Under the pieces are notes generated by a model. It had not been told where the DNA came from, ran no database searches, and saw only the letters and a program-made list of their open reading frames with translations. From Peribacillus butanolivorans (lineage in GTDB: Bacteria > Bacillota > Bacilli > Bacillales > DSM-1321), in contig NZ_LGYA01000001.1 of the NCBI RefSeq assembly GCF_001273755.1, forward strand, positions 4,474,216 through 4,526,310: a stretch of DNA of 52,095 nucleotides. The letters are read 5' to 3'. The position numbers and the translations under genes were made by a program. Below are positions 25,210 to 33,656 of the stretch, piece by piece. How positions within the stretch are numbered: position 1 is the stretch's first letter; each line of letters begins with the position of its first letter.

Positions 25210-26584
25210 TCATGACTTAGAAAAATGGGATAAGGAATATGTATGGCATCCGTTTACACAAATGAAAACGTATCGAGAAAGTAAACCGCTAATCATTGAA
25301 CGCGGGGAAGGGAGCTACCTTTTTGACGTAGAAGGCAATCGGTACTTGGACGGTTATGCTTCATTATGGGTCAACGTACATGGCCATAATGAACCAGAGC
25401 TAAACAACGCTCTGATTGAACAAGTTGAAAAAGTCGCACACTCTACACTACTAGGATCTGCAAATGTACCATCCATATTACTGGCTAAGAAATTAGCAGA
25501 GATTACTCCTGGTCATTTATCGAAAGTCTTTTACTCGGACACTGGATCAGCTGCTGTAGAAATCGCCCTTAAAGTCGCTTATCAATATTGGAAAAATATC
25601 GATCCTGTAAAATATCAACATAAAAATAAATTTGTCTCCCTGAACGAGGCGTACCACGGTGATACAGTTGGAGCAGTGAGTGTCGGCGGAATGGATTTAT
25701 TCCATAGAATCTTTAAACCACTACTATTTGAACGGATTCCAACTCCTTCTCCTTATACATATCGCATGACTGAATACGGGGATCAAGAAGCAGTGAAAAA
25801 CTATTGTATTGATGAGCTGGAAAAGTTGCTTCAAGACCAAGCAGAGGAAATTGCAGGATTGATTATCGAACCGCTTGTTCAAGGAGCAGCAGGCATCATT
25901 ACCCACCCTCCTGGCTTTTTAAAAGCGGTCGAACAATTGTGCAAGAAGTACAATATATTATTGATTTGTGACGAAGTAGCGGTAGGATTTGGTCGCACCG
26001 GTACATTATTTGCCTGTGAACAAGAAGATGTCGTCCCTGATATTATGTGTATCGGTAAAGGAATTACTGGCGGCTATATGCCTCTGGCGGCCACTATCAT
26101 GAACGAACAAATCTTTAATTCTTTTTTAGGAGAGCCCGATGAACATAAAACCTTCTATCACGGCCACACCTATACAGGGAATCAACTAGCCTGTGCCCTG
26201 GCGCTGAAGAATATCGAACTAATAGAAAGACGAGATCTCGTCAAAGACATCCAGAAAAAATCCAAGCAGCTATCTGAAAAACTGCAATCGCTATATGAAC
26301 TCCCGATTGTCGGTGATATCCGCCAGCGCGGCCTCATGATTGGAATAGAAATCGTTAAAGATCGCCAAACAAAAGAACCGTTCACAATCCAAGAAAATAT
26401 CGTTTCAAGCATCATCCAAAACGCTCGGGAAAATGGCCTGATCATTCGGGAACTTGGCCCCGTCATCACAATGATGCCCATTCTTTCCATGTCAGAAAAG
26501 GAACTCGATATCATGGTCGAAACAGTCTACCGTGCCATTCAGGAAGTCTCCATGCATAAAGGATTGATCCCAGCAGCAAACTGA
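25202..26584 (+). CDS. bioA: adenosylmethionine (or lysine)-8-amino-7-oxononanoate aminotransferase
   Basis: 460 residues, class-III PLP aminotransferase. WHPFTQMKTYRES at the N terminus is the substrate motif of BioA. YHGDTVGAVSVGG, LICDEVAVGFGRTG and the PLP lysine in MCIGKGITGGYMPL are clear. It makes 7,8-diaminopelargonate. In Bacillus the amino donor can be lysine instead of S-adenosylmethionine, and sequence alone does not settle which applies here. It is the last gene of the rightward operon. Confidence 0.93.
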   Translation: MNSHDLEKWDKEYVWHPFTQMKTYRESKPLIIERGEGSYLFDVEGNRYLDGYASLWVNVHGHNEPELNNALIEQVEKVAHSTLLGSANVPSILLAKKLAEITPGHLSKVFYSDTGSAAVEIALKVAYQYWKNIDPVKYQHKNKFVSLNEAYHGDTVGAVSVGGMDLFHRIFKPLLFERIPTPSPYTYRMTEYGDQEAVKNYCIDELEKLLQDQAEEIAGLIIEPLVQGAAGIITHPPGFLKAVEQLCKKYNILLICDEVAVGFGRTGTLFACEQEDVVPDIMCIGKGITGGYMPLAATIMNEQIFNSFLGEPDEHKTFYHGHTYTGNQLACALALKNIELIERRDLVKDIQKKSKQLSEKLQSLYELPIVGDIRQRGLMIGIEIVKDRQTKEPFTIQENIVSSIIQNARENGLIIRELGPVITMMPILSMSEKELDIMVETVYRAIQEVSMHKGLIPAAN

Positions 26585-26592
26585 TATAAAAA

Positions 26593-26628
26593 GAACCGGA
26601 AGAGCATATCTCATTCCGGTTCCTTTTC
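26593..26628 (+). terminator. terminator of bioYDA
   Basis: Stem GAACCGGAA / TTCCGGTTC followed by CTTTTCG, 9 bases after the bioA stop. Confidence 0.85.
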
Positions 26629-26638
26629 GATTCGATTT

Positions 26639-26800
26639 TCAGTTCTTCGCAGGAGACTTCGTGAAATACGCTGCCATTAAAAGAAAAATCACAGATAATG
26701 TCCACAGTGTGATTCCCTTCCATGGAAAATCAACTGTTAACCCAATCATCTGCACAGCTGCACTTAATAAAATGAAAATCATCACTAGCCTCTTTTTCAT
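26639..26800 (-). CDS. small two-helix membrane protein
   Basis: 53 residues from the ATG at 26800 (MKKRLVMIFILLSAA...), which follows GAGGAGGTG closely. Two membrane segments (about 4-20 and 28-46) are joined by a short polar loop DFPWKG, with a basic tail. It converges on bioA. No family is recognised. Confidence 0.6.
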   Translation of the reverse strand: MKKRLVMIFILLSAAVQMIGLTVDFPWKGITLWTLSVIFLLMAAYFTKSPAKN

Positions 26801-27146
26801 CCTGCACCTCCTCTGGTTAATTCCATACATACTTCACGTTTTTGCAAAGTGATTTTTTCACCTGATACGCTAAGCACATTTCGACACGAAAAAGCCAAGT
26901 TTCCTTAGCGTATATTTTCCGCGTTTTGTTAGCAGGACCTCTCAAAACACTGAACAACTGGCGTATGGTAATGCCCGTTGACTCCATAAAAGAATTAGCC
27001 TGAAGTGAAAACATTCTAGGCTAACTTCCGGATTCTGCAAAGGGTTACATTGGATGCCCTTTTTTTCCGACAATTGTTGAATGATGTCACTCTACTCAAA
27101 CATAGGGATTTCCGGCGGATGCACAAAACATGATAATCATTGTAAT
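26801..27146. other. intergenic stretch with a possible repeated remnant
   Basis: A minus-strand open frame (26817-27014) reads protein-like near KTRKIYAKETWLFRVEM. It has no ribosome-binding site, and similar text recurs as orphan ORFs in related genomes as far as I recall, which suggests a dispersed repeat rather than a gene. Nothing else is clear. Confidence 0.3.
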
Positions 27147-27183
27147 AAAAAAGATGACCCTTTTCAAAGGTCATCTTTTTTTT
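27147..27183 (-). terminator. terminator of the peptide transporter gene
   Basis: Stem GATGACC / GGTCATC with A and T runs on both sides, working in either direction. It lies about 40 bases after the dtpT stop. Confidence 0.85.
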
Positions 27184-27220
27184 ATAGTCTATTCCTTTTT
27201 TCCTTACTGCTGGCTAAGTG

Positions 27221-28714
27221 TTAGCGAATGCCTTTCATGTAACCTTGAATCTTAGGTGATAAGGCCATCAGAGCCAGTCCAAGGATCATTGAAGCAACGC
27301 CGATCACTCCAAAATAAGCCATTTCGGTTTGAGGAGTGTAGAATCTAACGATTTGCGCGTTTAGTGCTTGTGCTGCTGCACTTGCCAGGAACCACAGGCT
27401 CATCGTTTGGGCCGAGAATGCAGCCGGAGCCAATTTTGTAGTTGCTGAAAGTCCAACAGGGGATAAACAAAGTTCTCCAAGCACTACAAGGAAATAACTA
27501 AGTACAAGCCATAATGGATTGACTAATGAGTCTGATCCACCGAAATAAACAGGAAGCAGGATCACCAAGAATGATAAACCGGCGAATAGCAAACCTAATG
27601 AGAATTTTTGAGGTACGGTCGGCTGACGCTTTCCTAGTTTAATCCATAACCATGCGAATACTGGTGCAAGGGTAATGATGAACAAAGGGTTCAATGATTG
27701 GAACCATGCCGGGTTTATTTCTATTCCAGCAAAATTCAACTGTGTCCGTTTGTCTGCATAATTTGCTAATATAGTTGCACCTTGCTCTTGAATTGCCCAG
27801 AACATGACAGCTGCTATAAACAAAGGAATATAGGCTATCAATCGTGAACGTTCAACAGAAGTTGTTTTAGGGCTGCGATACATGAAAATGAAATATAGGG
27901 TCGGGATAAGGATCCCTAGGATACCTACAAGATTAATAAAGGTTTTAATCGTTAAGATACCTTTAGTGGCAGTGATGCCGATGATGGCAGCTACAATCAA
28001 TGTAGCTATTCCCAATTTAGTGAATACGGTTTTCTTTTCATTTTGCGATAATGGGTTAGCAGGAAGAGTTCCAGCTAGGCCCAGGTTCTTTTTCTTTGTT
28101 GCAACAAAGACGATAAGCCCAATTAACATACCGATTGCCGCCAGCCCAAAACCAAGGTGGAAGCTGTAGTTCATTCCGACTGTACCGACAAGAAACGGTG
28201 AAAGGAATGCCCCCATGTTGATACCCATATAGAATATACTGAAACCGGAATCCCGGCGATCGTCATTTTCCGCGTATATTTCCCCGACAATGCTGGAAAC
28301 ATTCGGTTTTAATAGACCAGTACCCAGAACAATGAGTACCATGGAAACAAAGAACATAGAGAGACTGCCTGGTACAGCAAGGACAATATGCCCGAGCATG
28401 ATCAAGATACCACCGTAAAATACAGCTTTGGAAGTCCCGAAAATCCTATCGGCAAGCCATCCGCCAATTATGCCGGACATATATACTAAAGATCCGTAGA
28501 TGGATACAAGGGCAAGGGCTGTGTGTTCATCAAGACCTAGTCCCCCTTTAGAAACTTCGTAATACATATAGTAAACAAGAATGGCCTTCATGCCATAATA
28601 GGAGAAACGCTCCCAGAACTCAGTAAAGAAAAGGGTGAATAGTCCTTTTGGGTTTCCAAAAAAACCTTTTTGAGGTACACTATCCACAATTTTCTGTTTA
28701 TTTATCGTTGCCAT
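27221..28714 (-). CDS. dtpT: POT/PTR2-family proton-dependent di/tripeptide transporter
   Basis: 497 residues and about 14 membrane helices. The PTR2 signature is evident: FFTEFWERFSYYGMKAILVYYMY contains the ExxER motif, followed by GGWLADRIFGTSKAVFYGG and FSIFYMGINMGAFLSPFLVG. It imports di- and tripeptides with protons. The promoter TTTACA (28762-28767) with TATTAT (28739-28744) and a 17-bp spacer lies on the minus strand, and AAAGGAGGG precedes the ATG. Confidence 0.93.
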   Translation of the reverse strand: MATINKQKIVDSVPQKGFFGNPKGLFTLFFTEFWERFSYYGMKAILVYYMYYEVSKGGLGLDEHTALALVSIYGSLVYMSGIIGGWLADRIFGTSKAVFYGGILIMLGHIVLAVPGSLSMFFVSMVLIVLGTGLLKPNVSSIVGEIYAENDDRRDSGFSIFYMGINMGAFLSPFLVGTVGMNYSFHLGFGLAAIGMLIGLIVFVATKKKNLGLAGTLPANPLSQNEKKTVFTKLGIATLIVAAIIGITATKGILTIKTFINLVGILGILIPTLYFIFMYRSPKTTSVERSRLIAYIPLFIAAVMFWAIQEQGATILANYADKRTQLNFAGIEINPAWFQSLNPLFIITLAPVFAWLWIKLGKRQPTVPQKFSLGLLFAGLSFLVILLPVYFGGSDSLVNPLWLVLSYFLVVLGELCLSPVGLSATTKLAPAAFSAQTMSLWFLASAAAQALNAQIVRFYTPQTEMAYFGVIGVASMILGLALMALSPKIQGYMKGIR

Positions 28715-29065
28715 ACCAAGCCCTCCTTTTATTATTGTATAATAACTTTTATTTGCTCTATTGTAAATAAATATTTAGTATATTTAAATAATTTATTTCA
28801 AAATAATCACCTTGAAAACCGATCTTACAATCTCCAAAAGGGTAAACCACATTCAGTTTTGCCTATAAAGATGAATCCACCAATGATATAACACCTAACT
28901 TTCCCAACCGCATCGCAACAGATACACTGTGCAAAAAAAAGAGGGTTCGAAAAATATAAGAGCAAATAAAAAGAGTGTATTGTAAAAAAAATCCAACCAA
29001 ACCAATTCAATACACCGTATAATATATATAGAAAAAATACTTTTTAAAAACGAGGAGGCACAAGT
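28715..29065. promoter_or_regulatory. intergenic region with the dtpT promoter
   Basis: It contains a minus-strand sigma-A promoter for dtpT (TTTACA-17-TATTAT, 28739-28767) in an AT-rich region, and a TATAAT (29018-29023) that may serve the small gene at 29066, though no good -35 is seen. No gene lies in between. Confidence 0.6.
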
Positions 29066-29290
29066 ATGATAGGTCTAGTAACAGTTGTAATGATATTTTC
29101 CATTCCCATTATTGGAATCCTGACGAGCCATTTCGAAAAACAAGCAAAAACCAAACACAATATGATTAAAGACGAATTAGAACTCGAAAAACTTAAACAC
29201 GAAAACTTTCTTATTGAAACGGAAAAAATGAGGCTTGAACTGGATCAGATGAAATTTGGAGAATCAAAAGACGAACCAAAGTTACTGTGA
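29066..29290 (+). CDS. small membrane-anchored coiled-coil protein
   Basis: 74 residues. One N-terminal membrane segment (residues 3-20) is followed by a charged helix with heptad spacing (NMIKDELELEKLKHENF, ETEKMRLELDQMKFG), likely an inward coiled coil. A strong GAGGAGG site precedes the ATG. The last eight codons and stop form the left arm of the terminator hairpin. No named family is recognised. Confidence 0.75.
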   Translation: MIGLVTVVMIFSIPIIGILTSHFEKQAKTKHNMIKDELELEKLKHENFLIETEKMRLELDQMKFGESKDEPKLL

Positions 29291-29313
29291 TCGCGTAACT
29301 TTGGTTCGTCTTT
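29267..29313 (+). terminator. 19-bp perfect hairpin overlapping the gene end
   Basis: AAAGACGAACCAAAGTTAC pairs perfectly with GTAACTTTGGTTCGTCTTT around nine bases. The left arm encodes the C-terminal KDEPKLL residues and the stop lies in the loop. Confidence 0.85.
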
Positions 29314-29389
29314 AATTAACGAGTATTTTAAGTTCTCTGTTTTAAAAACAGATCGCTCTTCATACATATAAGTTTAAATAAGTAAGTTC

Positions 29390-30259
29390 TTAATGAATAT
29401 ATTGATCCCCAACTAGAAGATCTGATATAACCTTGGTCGGGATCGTAAATTCAACTGCACCCATATATCCTGGTGCTGCTTCATAGCTGTTAAAAGCGAT
29501 CACAAGCTTGCCATCTTTGTTGATATAAAAGTTTTGTGTTGCATCGATACCTTTAAATTCAACAAATTCATCGTCTTCCACCCAATATATTTTATTTGGG
29601 TCCTCAGCCATTTGCTGTTTCATCTGTTCCATAATATTCTCGTTTATTACCTGAAGATAGCGGTCATCTTTAAACAAACTATTTAACGTTAATAGCACTT
29701 CGTTTTTCTTGTCAACTGTATCAAATTGGCTCTCTGTAGAACTGGAAGCTTGAATCTTGTCTGTATAACGCTGGACGGATAATATCGTGTCATTATCGGT
29801 TAATATCTTATATCCACTTTCCACCGAGATATTTCCATTTTCTCCTTCCTTCAGAGTAGACATGGAGTCCGTGAATTCCTTATAGAGCTGTTTGCTCTCC
29901 GCTATGTATTTATCATTTAAGCTATTTTCCAGCTGTTTATTTTCCAGTCCTGTAATAGCTGGTGTTTTGATTACTGCTGAGGAATTATTTTCTTCTTCAT
30001 TCCATTCAACGAATGTAATCACTTCGATGACTTTTTCAACTATCGGAATGTCGCTCATTGCTTTTGCTACTGCCGGGCTCATGTTTACTGAGGCTGTCAC
30101 AATCAGCAGGGCCGCTGCTGCTGTAATCCATATGGTTCTGGCAACCCTTGGCTTTTTCCTGGGTTTTTCATTCAAGGCCGCTTGAACGACATCGTTTAAT
30201 TCCTTAGGGATTGGTGTTTGAAGATACTCTTCTCGCAGATCCTTTAATTTTTTTTCCAT
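29390..30259 (-). CDS. rsiV: anti-sigma factor, RsiV-like, DUF3298 domain outside
   Basis: 289 residues. A cytosolic N-terminal part (EYLQTPIPKELNDVVQAALNEKPRKKP) binds the sigma factor, one membrane helix spans about 43-62, and the outer part ends in a DUF3298-like domain (LNSLFKDDRYLQVINENIMEQMKQQM ... FKGIDATQNFYINKDGKLVIAFNSYE). In B. subtilis this domain binds lysozyme, triggering signal-peptidase and RasP cleavage. It overlaps the sigma gene by 16 bases. Confidence 0.82.
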   Translation of the reverse strand: MEKKLKDLREEYLQTPIPKELNDVVQAALNEKPRKKPRVARTIWITAAAALLIVTASVNMSPAVAKAMSDIPIVEKVIEVITFVEWNEEENNSSAVIKTPAITGLENKQLENSLNDKYIAESKQLYKEFTDSMSTLKEGENGNISVESGYKILTDNDTILSVQRYTDKIQASSSTESQFDTVDKKNEVLLTLNSLFKDDRYLQVINENIMEQMKQQMAEDPNKIYWVEDDEFVEFKGIDATQNFYINKDGKLVIAFNSYEAAPGYMGAVEFTIPTKVISDLLVGDQYIH

Positions 30260-30759
30260 TTTTTCGTTTCCTCCTGTTCAGTCATGTTGATCCGCAATAG
30301 TTGCAGTGCTTTATATAATCTCGTTTTAATTGTGCTTACGTTCTCTTCCAACACTTCCGCTATTTCTTCCAACTTCAAGTCCTCAAAGAAACGAAGAATG
30401 ACTACCGTTTTATACTTGATCGCAAGTCCCTCCATGGCCCTTTGCAAATCCAGGTCCCGATAGTGATCTTCCTCTCCACTACGTAAGTATTCTATTGTTT
30501 CGTCATCCGCAATTGTCAGTTTCTTATTCTTTCGTAAAACATCAAGTGCCGTTCTGACTATGATCTTATATAACCAGCTGTCTATAGAAGCAGCATCTTT
30601 AATTTTGCTGCTCGAGGCTAGCGCTTTTCTGATTGATTCCTGCACGATATCAAGCGCATCCTCTTTATTTTTCACATAGTAAAAAGCAAGTCTGTACAAA
30701 TTTTCTTGCCGTTCGGTTATCCGGGCCGCTATTAATTGATTTATATCTAGATTTTTCAT
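30244..30759 (-). CDS. sigV: ECF sigma factor, SigV-like
   Basis: 171 residues. Region 2 is YRLAFYYVKNKEDALDIVQESIRKAL ... SWLYKIIVRTALDVLR, and region 4 is VVILRFFEDLKLEEIAEVLEENVSTIKTRLYKALQLLR. It is paired with a DUF3298 anti-sigma and faces a PdaC-like gene, so a lysozyme-response role is likely. An ECF-type promoter (CAAAC-17-CGTC, 30812-30837 minus) upstream implies autoregulation. Confidence 0.85.
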   Translation of the reverse strand: MKNLDINQLIAARITERQENLYRLAFYYVKNKEDALDIVQESIRKALASSSKIKDAASIDSWLYKIIVRTALDVLRKNKKLTIADDETIEYLRSGEEDHYRDLDLQRAMEGLAIKYKTVVILRFFEDLKLEEIAEVLEENVSTIKTRLYKALQLLRINMTEQEETKKWKKN

Positions 30760-30811
30760 TGCCTTAAAGAGCTCCTTACATTTAAATTACGTATCCTAGG
30801 TACAAAGGATA

Positions 30812-30837
30812 GACGCTCGACGGGTCTTAAAAGTTTG
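30812..30837 (-). promoter_or_regulatory. ECF-type promoter of sigV-rsiV
   Basis: On the minus strand CAAAC (30833-30837), then 17 bp, then CGTCTATC (CGTC at 30812-30815). AACTTTTAAG follows the -35. The layout equals that of the divergent promoter at 30884. Confidence 0.75.
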
Positions 30838-30883
30838 AAAATGGCAAAAGAAAGATTTTCATATAAAAAAATGAAATTTTTTA

Positions 30884-30909
30884 CAAACTATTAAGGCTTT
30901 TGGCGCGTC
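30884..30909 (+). promoter_or_regulatory. ECF-type promoter of the pdaC-like gene
   Basis: CAAAC (30884-30888), a 17-bp spacer beginning TATTAAG, then CGTCTATA (CGTC at 30906-30909). The start codon is 36 bases on. It matches the sigV promoter in both elements and spacing. Confidence 0.75.
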
Positions 30910-30944
30910 TATATAGTAGAATGATTATCGAGGTGGAATGCATC

Positions 30945-32363
30945 ATGAAGAAATTAAATTATAAAAAGGTCTTTATTTTTCTATTTTGTCTAACAGCTGC
31001 AGTGGGAGCAATGGGTTTAGCTATAAAAAGCCTAGCTTTTGATAAGAAGAAAACTGTTTCGGCTTATTCAAATGATCAAAATTACCCAGAAGCTGATATT
31101 CAAACGTTTGTAAAAGATGATACGAAAGGCGGGTATTCAGTAAGCAGGCCCGTTCTTCATATAGAAAATATCGACAAGCAACTAGAAGCTTACATAAAAA
31201 AAGAAATAAAAGATTACGAAAAGAAATGGAAAGCCATTGGCGGTAAAGCATCTTCTGAGCTTAACCTCACTTATACGATACTCCATTTCAGCAAGCAAAC
31301 CATTACCATTTCCTTCGATAAATATGAACAAGTAGGAGGAAAGAAGCAGTCCGGATCCCGGATCTTCACTTATGATATTCCATCTCAGAAAAAACTCTCT
31401 ATAGAAGACATTTTTGCCACGGATACTGATTATTTATCCGTTTTATCTGACATTGTTTATGAAGAGTTAACCGAGAGTAAAGAAGAAGGCATTTCGAAAA
31501 GTCTTATTAAGAAGAAAAACCAACTAAAAGCAGCCAACTTTGATTCTTTTTCAGTGCTGAAAAATACGCTTGTATTCTATGTAAAGACTGATGAGGATGG
31601 AGACTCATCTAAGACTCATACCATCGCTATTAATAAAGAACTTTTCAAAAATAGTTTGCTAGATTCATATCAAAGTAAAGATTTAAATCAGGATCGTGTA
31701 AAGGAATGGCAACCGAAACATGTCGTCGCCAAGCTCCCAGTGAAAAATGAATGGATTGACCCTTCACAAAAGGTAATCGCCTTAACGTTCGATGACGGGC
31801 CACATCCAAGTCATACTATGTCTATCCTGGAAGCCCTAAACAAGTATGATGCACATGCTACCTTTTTTGTGCTTGGAAGCCGCGTGCAACACTATCCAGA
31901 GGTGCTGCAAAAGATGACTGAACAAGGTAATGAAATCGGCAACCATTCCTGGGATCATCCACAATTGACACGTCTAAGCAAGAAAAAAATCAAAAGTCAA
32001 ATTGAGCAGACTCAAGACGCTATTGAAAAAGCTACCGGAACTGAGCCAGACCTTATTCGTCCCCCATATGGAGCGATTAACGATAATGTCCAGGAAAATA
32101 TGGAAGATATGAAGGTCACACTTTGGGATGTTGACCCGGAAGACTGGAAAAATCGCAGTAAAAAGAAGATTGTAGGCAAAGTAATGAGCAAAGCCAAAGA
32201 CGGTAAAGTCATTCTTATGCATGATATTTACCAAACTAGCGCCCAGGCTGCAGTGGAAATCATCAAACAACTGCATGACAAAGGATATCAACTAGTTACC
32301 ATTTCCGAACTAGAGCAGGTAAAAAAAGACCGCGAACTTTACGGTATCGACTTACAAGAATAA
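30945..32363 (+). CDS. pdaC: PdaC-like peptidoglycan deacetylase with N-terminal DUF4163/DUF3298 region
   Basis: About 472 residues. An N-terminal membrane anchor is followed by a region to about residue 270 resembling the RsiV sensor domain (VSRPVLHIENIDKQLEAYIKKEIKDYEKKW ... IAINKELF). The NodB deacetylase domain has ALTFDDGPHPSHT, HSWDHPQL, RPPYG and ILMHD. B. subtilis PdaC has this layout and deacetylates MurNAc, giving lysozyme resistance. The ATG at 30945 follows GAGGTGG and is preferred over a TTG at 30900 that would lie inside the promoter. Confidence 0.85.
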   Translation: MKKLNYKKVFIFLFCLTAAVGAMGLAIKSLAFDKKKTVSAYSNDQNYPEADIQTFVKDDTKGGYSVSRPVLHIENIDKQLEAYIKKEIKDYEKKWKAIGGKASSELNLTYTILHFSKQTITISFDKYEQVGGKKQSGSRIFTYDIPSQKKLSIEDIFATDTDYLSVLSDIVYEELTESKEEGISKSLIKKKNQLKAANFDSFSVLKNTLVFYVKTDEDGDSSKTHTIAINKELFKNSLLDSYQSKDLNQDRVKEWQPKHVVAKLPVKNEWIDPSQKVIALTFDDGPHPSHTMSILEALNKYDAHATFFVLGSRVQHYPEVLQKMTEQGNEIGNHSWDHPQLTRLSKKKIKSQIEQTQDAIEKATGTEPDLIRPPYGAINDNVQENMEDMKVTLWDVDPEDWKNRSKKKIVGKVMSKAKDGKVILMHDIYQTSAQAAVEIIKQLHDKGYQLVTISELEQVKKDRELYGIDLQE

Positions 32364-32388
32364 TAGATTGTTAGCAGACTAAACGAAA

Positions 32389-32440
32389 AGAGAAGGATAG
32401 ATAAAAGCCAAATTAATTTGCTTTTATCTATCCTTCTCTC
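32389..32440 (+). terminator. terminator of the pdaC-like gene
   Basis: A perfect 20-bp stem (AGAGAAGGATAGATAAAAGC and its complement) around 11 bases, followed by CCTTTTATTTT. Confidence 0.92.
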
Positions 32441-32460
32441 CTTTTATTTTCAACCTTGTT

Positions 32461-32598
32461 ATGCACCTTCATTAAAGCCTTTAATATCTTCTTTAGTAGG
32501 CTGAGGTTCAAAATGGAACTGCCAATGATTTTTCAGTCATAAAAGAAAACAATTCATCAAGTCCGTCATTTACATACCAGGCTCTCAGTGCCCCATGA
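32461..32598 (-). pseudogene. possible frameshifted gene remnant
   Basis: The minus strand reads GALRAWYVNDGLDELFSFMT in one frame. In the next frame it reads HWQFHFEPQPTKEDIKGFNE, then GA and a stop. Both look protein-like and join near 32535 after a one-base shift. No start or ribosome-binding site remains. It is probably the tail of a deleted gene, family unknown. Confidence 0.35.
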
Positions 32599-32603
32599 AT
32601 GCA

Positions 32604-32646
32604 AAATAAGCAGGCCTTTGATTACATAGCAAAGGTCTGCTCAACT
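32604..32646 (-). terminator. terminator of yeeI
   Basis: Minus-strand stem AGCAGACCTTTG / CAAAGGCCTGCT with one mismatch and a 9-base loop, followed by TATTTTG, directly after the yeeI stop. Confidence 0.7.
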
Positions 32647-32649
32647 TTT

Positions 32650-33369
32650 TTATTCCCCAAGATCCACATTGTGATAGACCTGTTGAACATCTTCTAAATC
32701 TTCTAATGCATCGATCATTTTTTCGAATTGTGCTTGTGCATCTTCCGGAAGGGTTAGGTCATTTTGTGCAAGCATCGTTAGCTCTGCTACTGTAAATTCC
32801 GTAATGCCCGCATCTTTGAATGCTTTTTGTACAGCATGGAATTGTTCAGGTTCAGCATAAACGATAACCGCTTCTTCTTCTTCAATAATGTCACGTACGT
32901 CAACATCCGCTTCCATTAATAATTCAAGCACATCGTCTCCTGTTTTACCTTCAATACCGATAACTGCCGTTGCATCAAACATATAGGCTACAGATCCACT
33001 GACTCCCATGTTTCCTCCGTTTTTACCAAATGCAGCACGCACATCTGATGCCGTCCGGTTCACGTTGTTTGTCAGCGCATCTACGATAACCATTGATCCA
33101 TTTGGTCCGAAGCCTTCATAACGAAGTTCGTCATAGCTTTCTTCAGAACCGCCTTTTGCCTTTTCAATCGCACGGTCAATAATTGCTCTCGGCACATTGT
33201 ATGTTTTCGCACGTTCAAGTACAACTCTCAAAGCCTGATTGGATTCTGGATCTGGTTCACCTTGTTTGGCCACTACATAAATTTCACGTCCAAACTTAGC
33301 ATAAATACGACTTGTATTTGCATCTTTTGAAGCTTTTTTTTCTTTGATATTGTTCCACTTACGACCCAT
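32650..33369 (-). CDS. yeeI: YebC/PmpR-family regulator or translation factor
   Basis: 239 residues starting [44 protein letters not shown], almost as I recall B. subtilis YeeI. Three domains are typical: an N-terminal helical part, RAIEKAKGG...[33 protein letters not shown], and a C-terminal part. YebC proteins were described as DNA-binding regulators and more recently as ribosome-associated factors helping proline-rich stretches. It is a single gene with its own terminator. A proline-rich repeat protein lies 10 kb away. Confidence 0.93.
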   Translation of the reverse strand: MGRKWNNIKEKKASKDANTSRIYAKFGREIYVVAKQGEPDPESNQALRVVLERAKTYNVPRAIIDRAIEKAKGGSEESYDELRYEGFGPNGSMVIVDALTNNVNRTASDVRAAFGKNGGNMGVSGSVAYMFDATAVIGIEGKTGDDVLELLMEADVDVRDIIEEEEAVIVYAEPEQFHAVQKAFKDAGITEFTVAELTMLAQNDLTLPEDAQAQFEKMIDALEDLEDVQQVYHNVDLGE

Positions 33370-33656
33370 TATATTCCACTCTCTTTCATCATTGAAATAT
33401 ACACAAATTGATTACTATAATTCTTGTCTCTACAGCATTTTTTCATATAACTACAAGGAAATCCATAAATAAATTCCACGGAAGATATGCTATACGATTA
33501 CTAGATTATATTATACATCAATTGTATAAATTTGAAAAAGTCCTGCACACCATCTCTAGGGACAAATTGAATCCAACCTGGCACTTTGTTTTTTTAATAC
33601 TATGGAAAACGCCAAGAGTAGTATAGTATTAAATGATTACAAAGGAGAGATGCTAC

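Noticed and set aside
26817..27014. Small gene upstream of the two-helix membrane protein
   Set aside because: It has no ribosome-binding site. It reads like a fragment of a dispersed repeat, so it was kept only as a note.
28825..29010. Minus-strand ORF of 61 residues upstream of dtpT
   Set aside because: It has no ribosome-binding site, odd composition, and lies in an AT-rich promoter region.
33408..33626. Plus-strand ORF of 72 residues before the DUF4261 gene
   Set aside because: It has no ribosome-binding site and the composition of untranslated AT-rich DNA.
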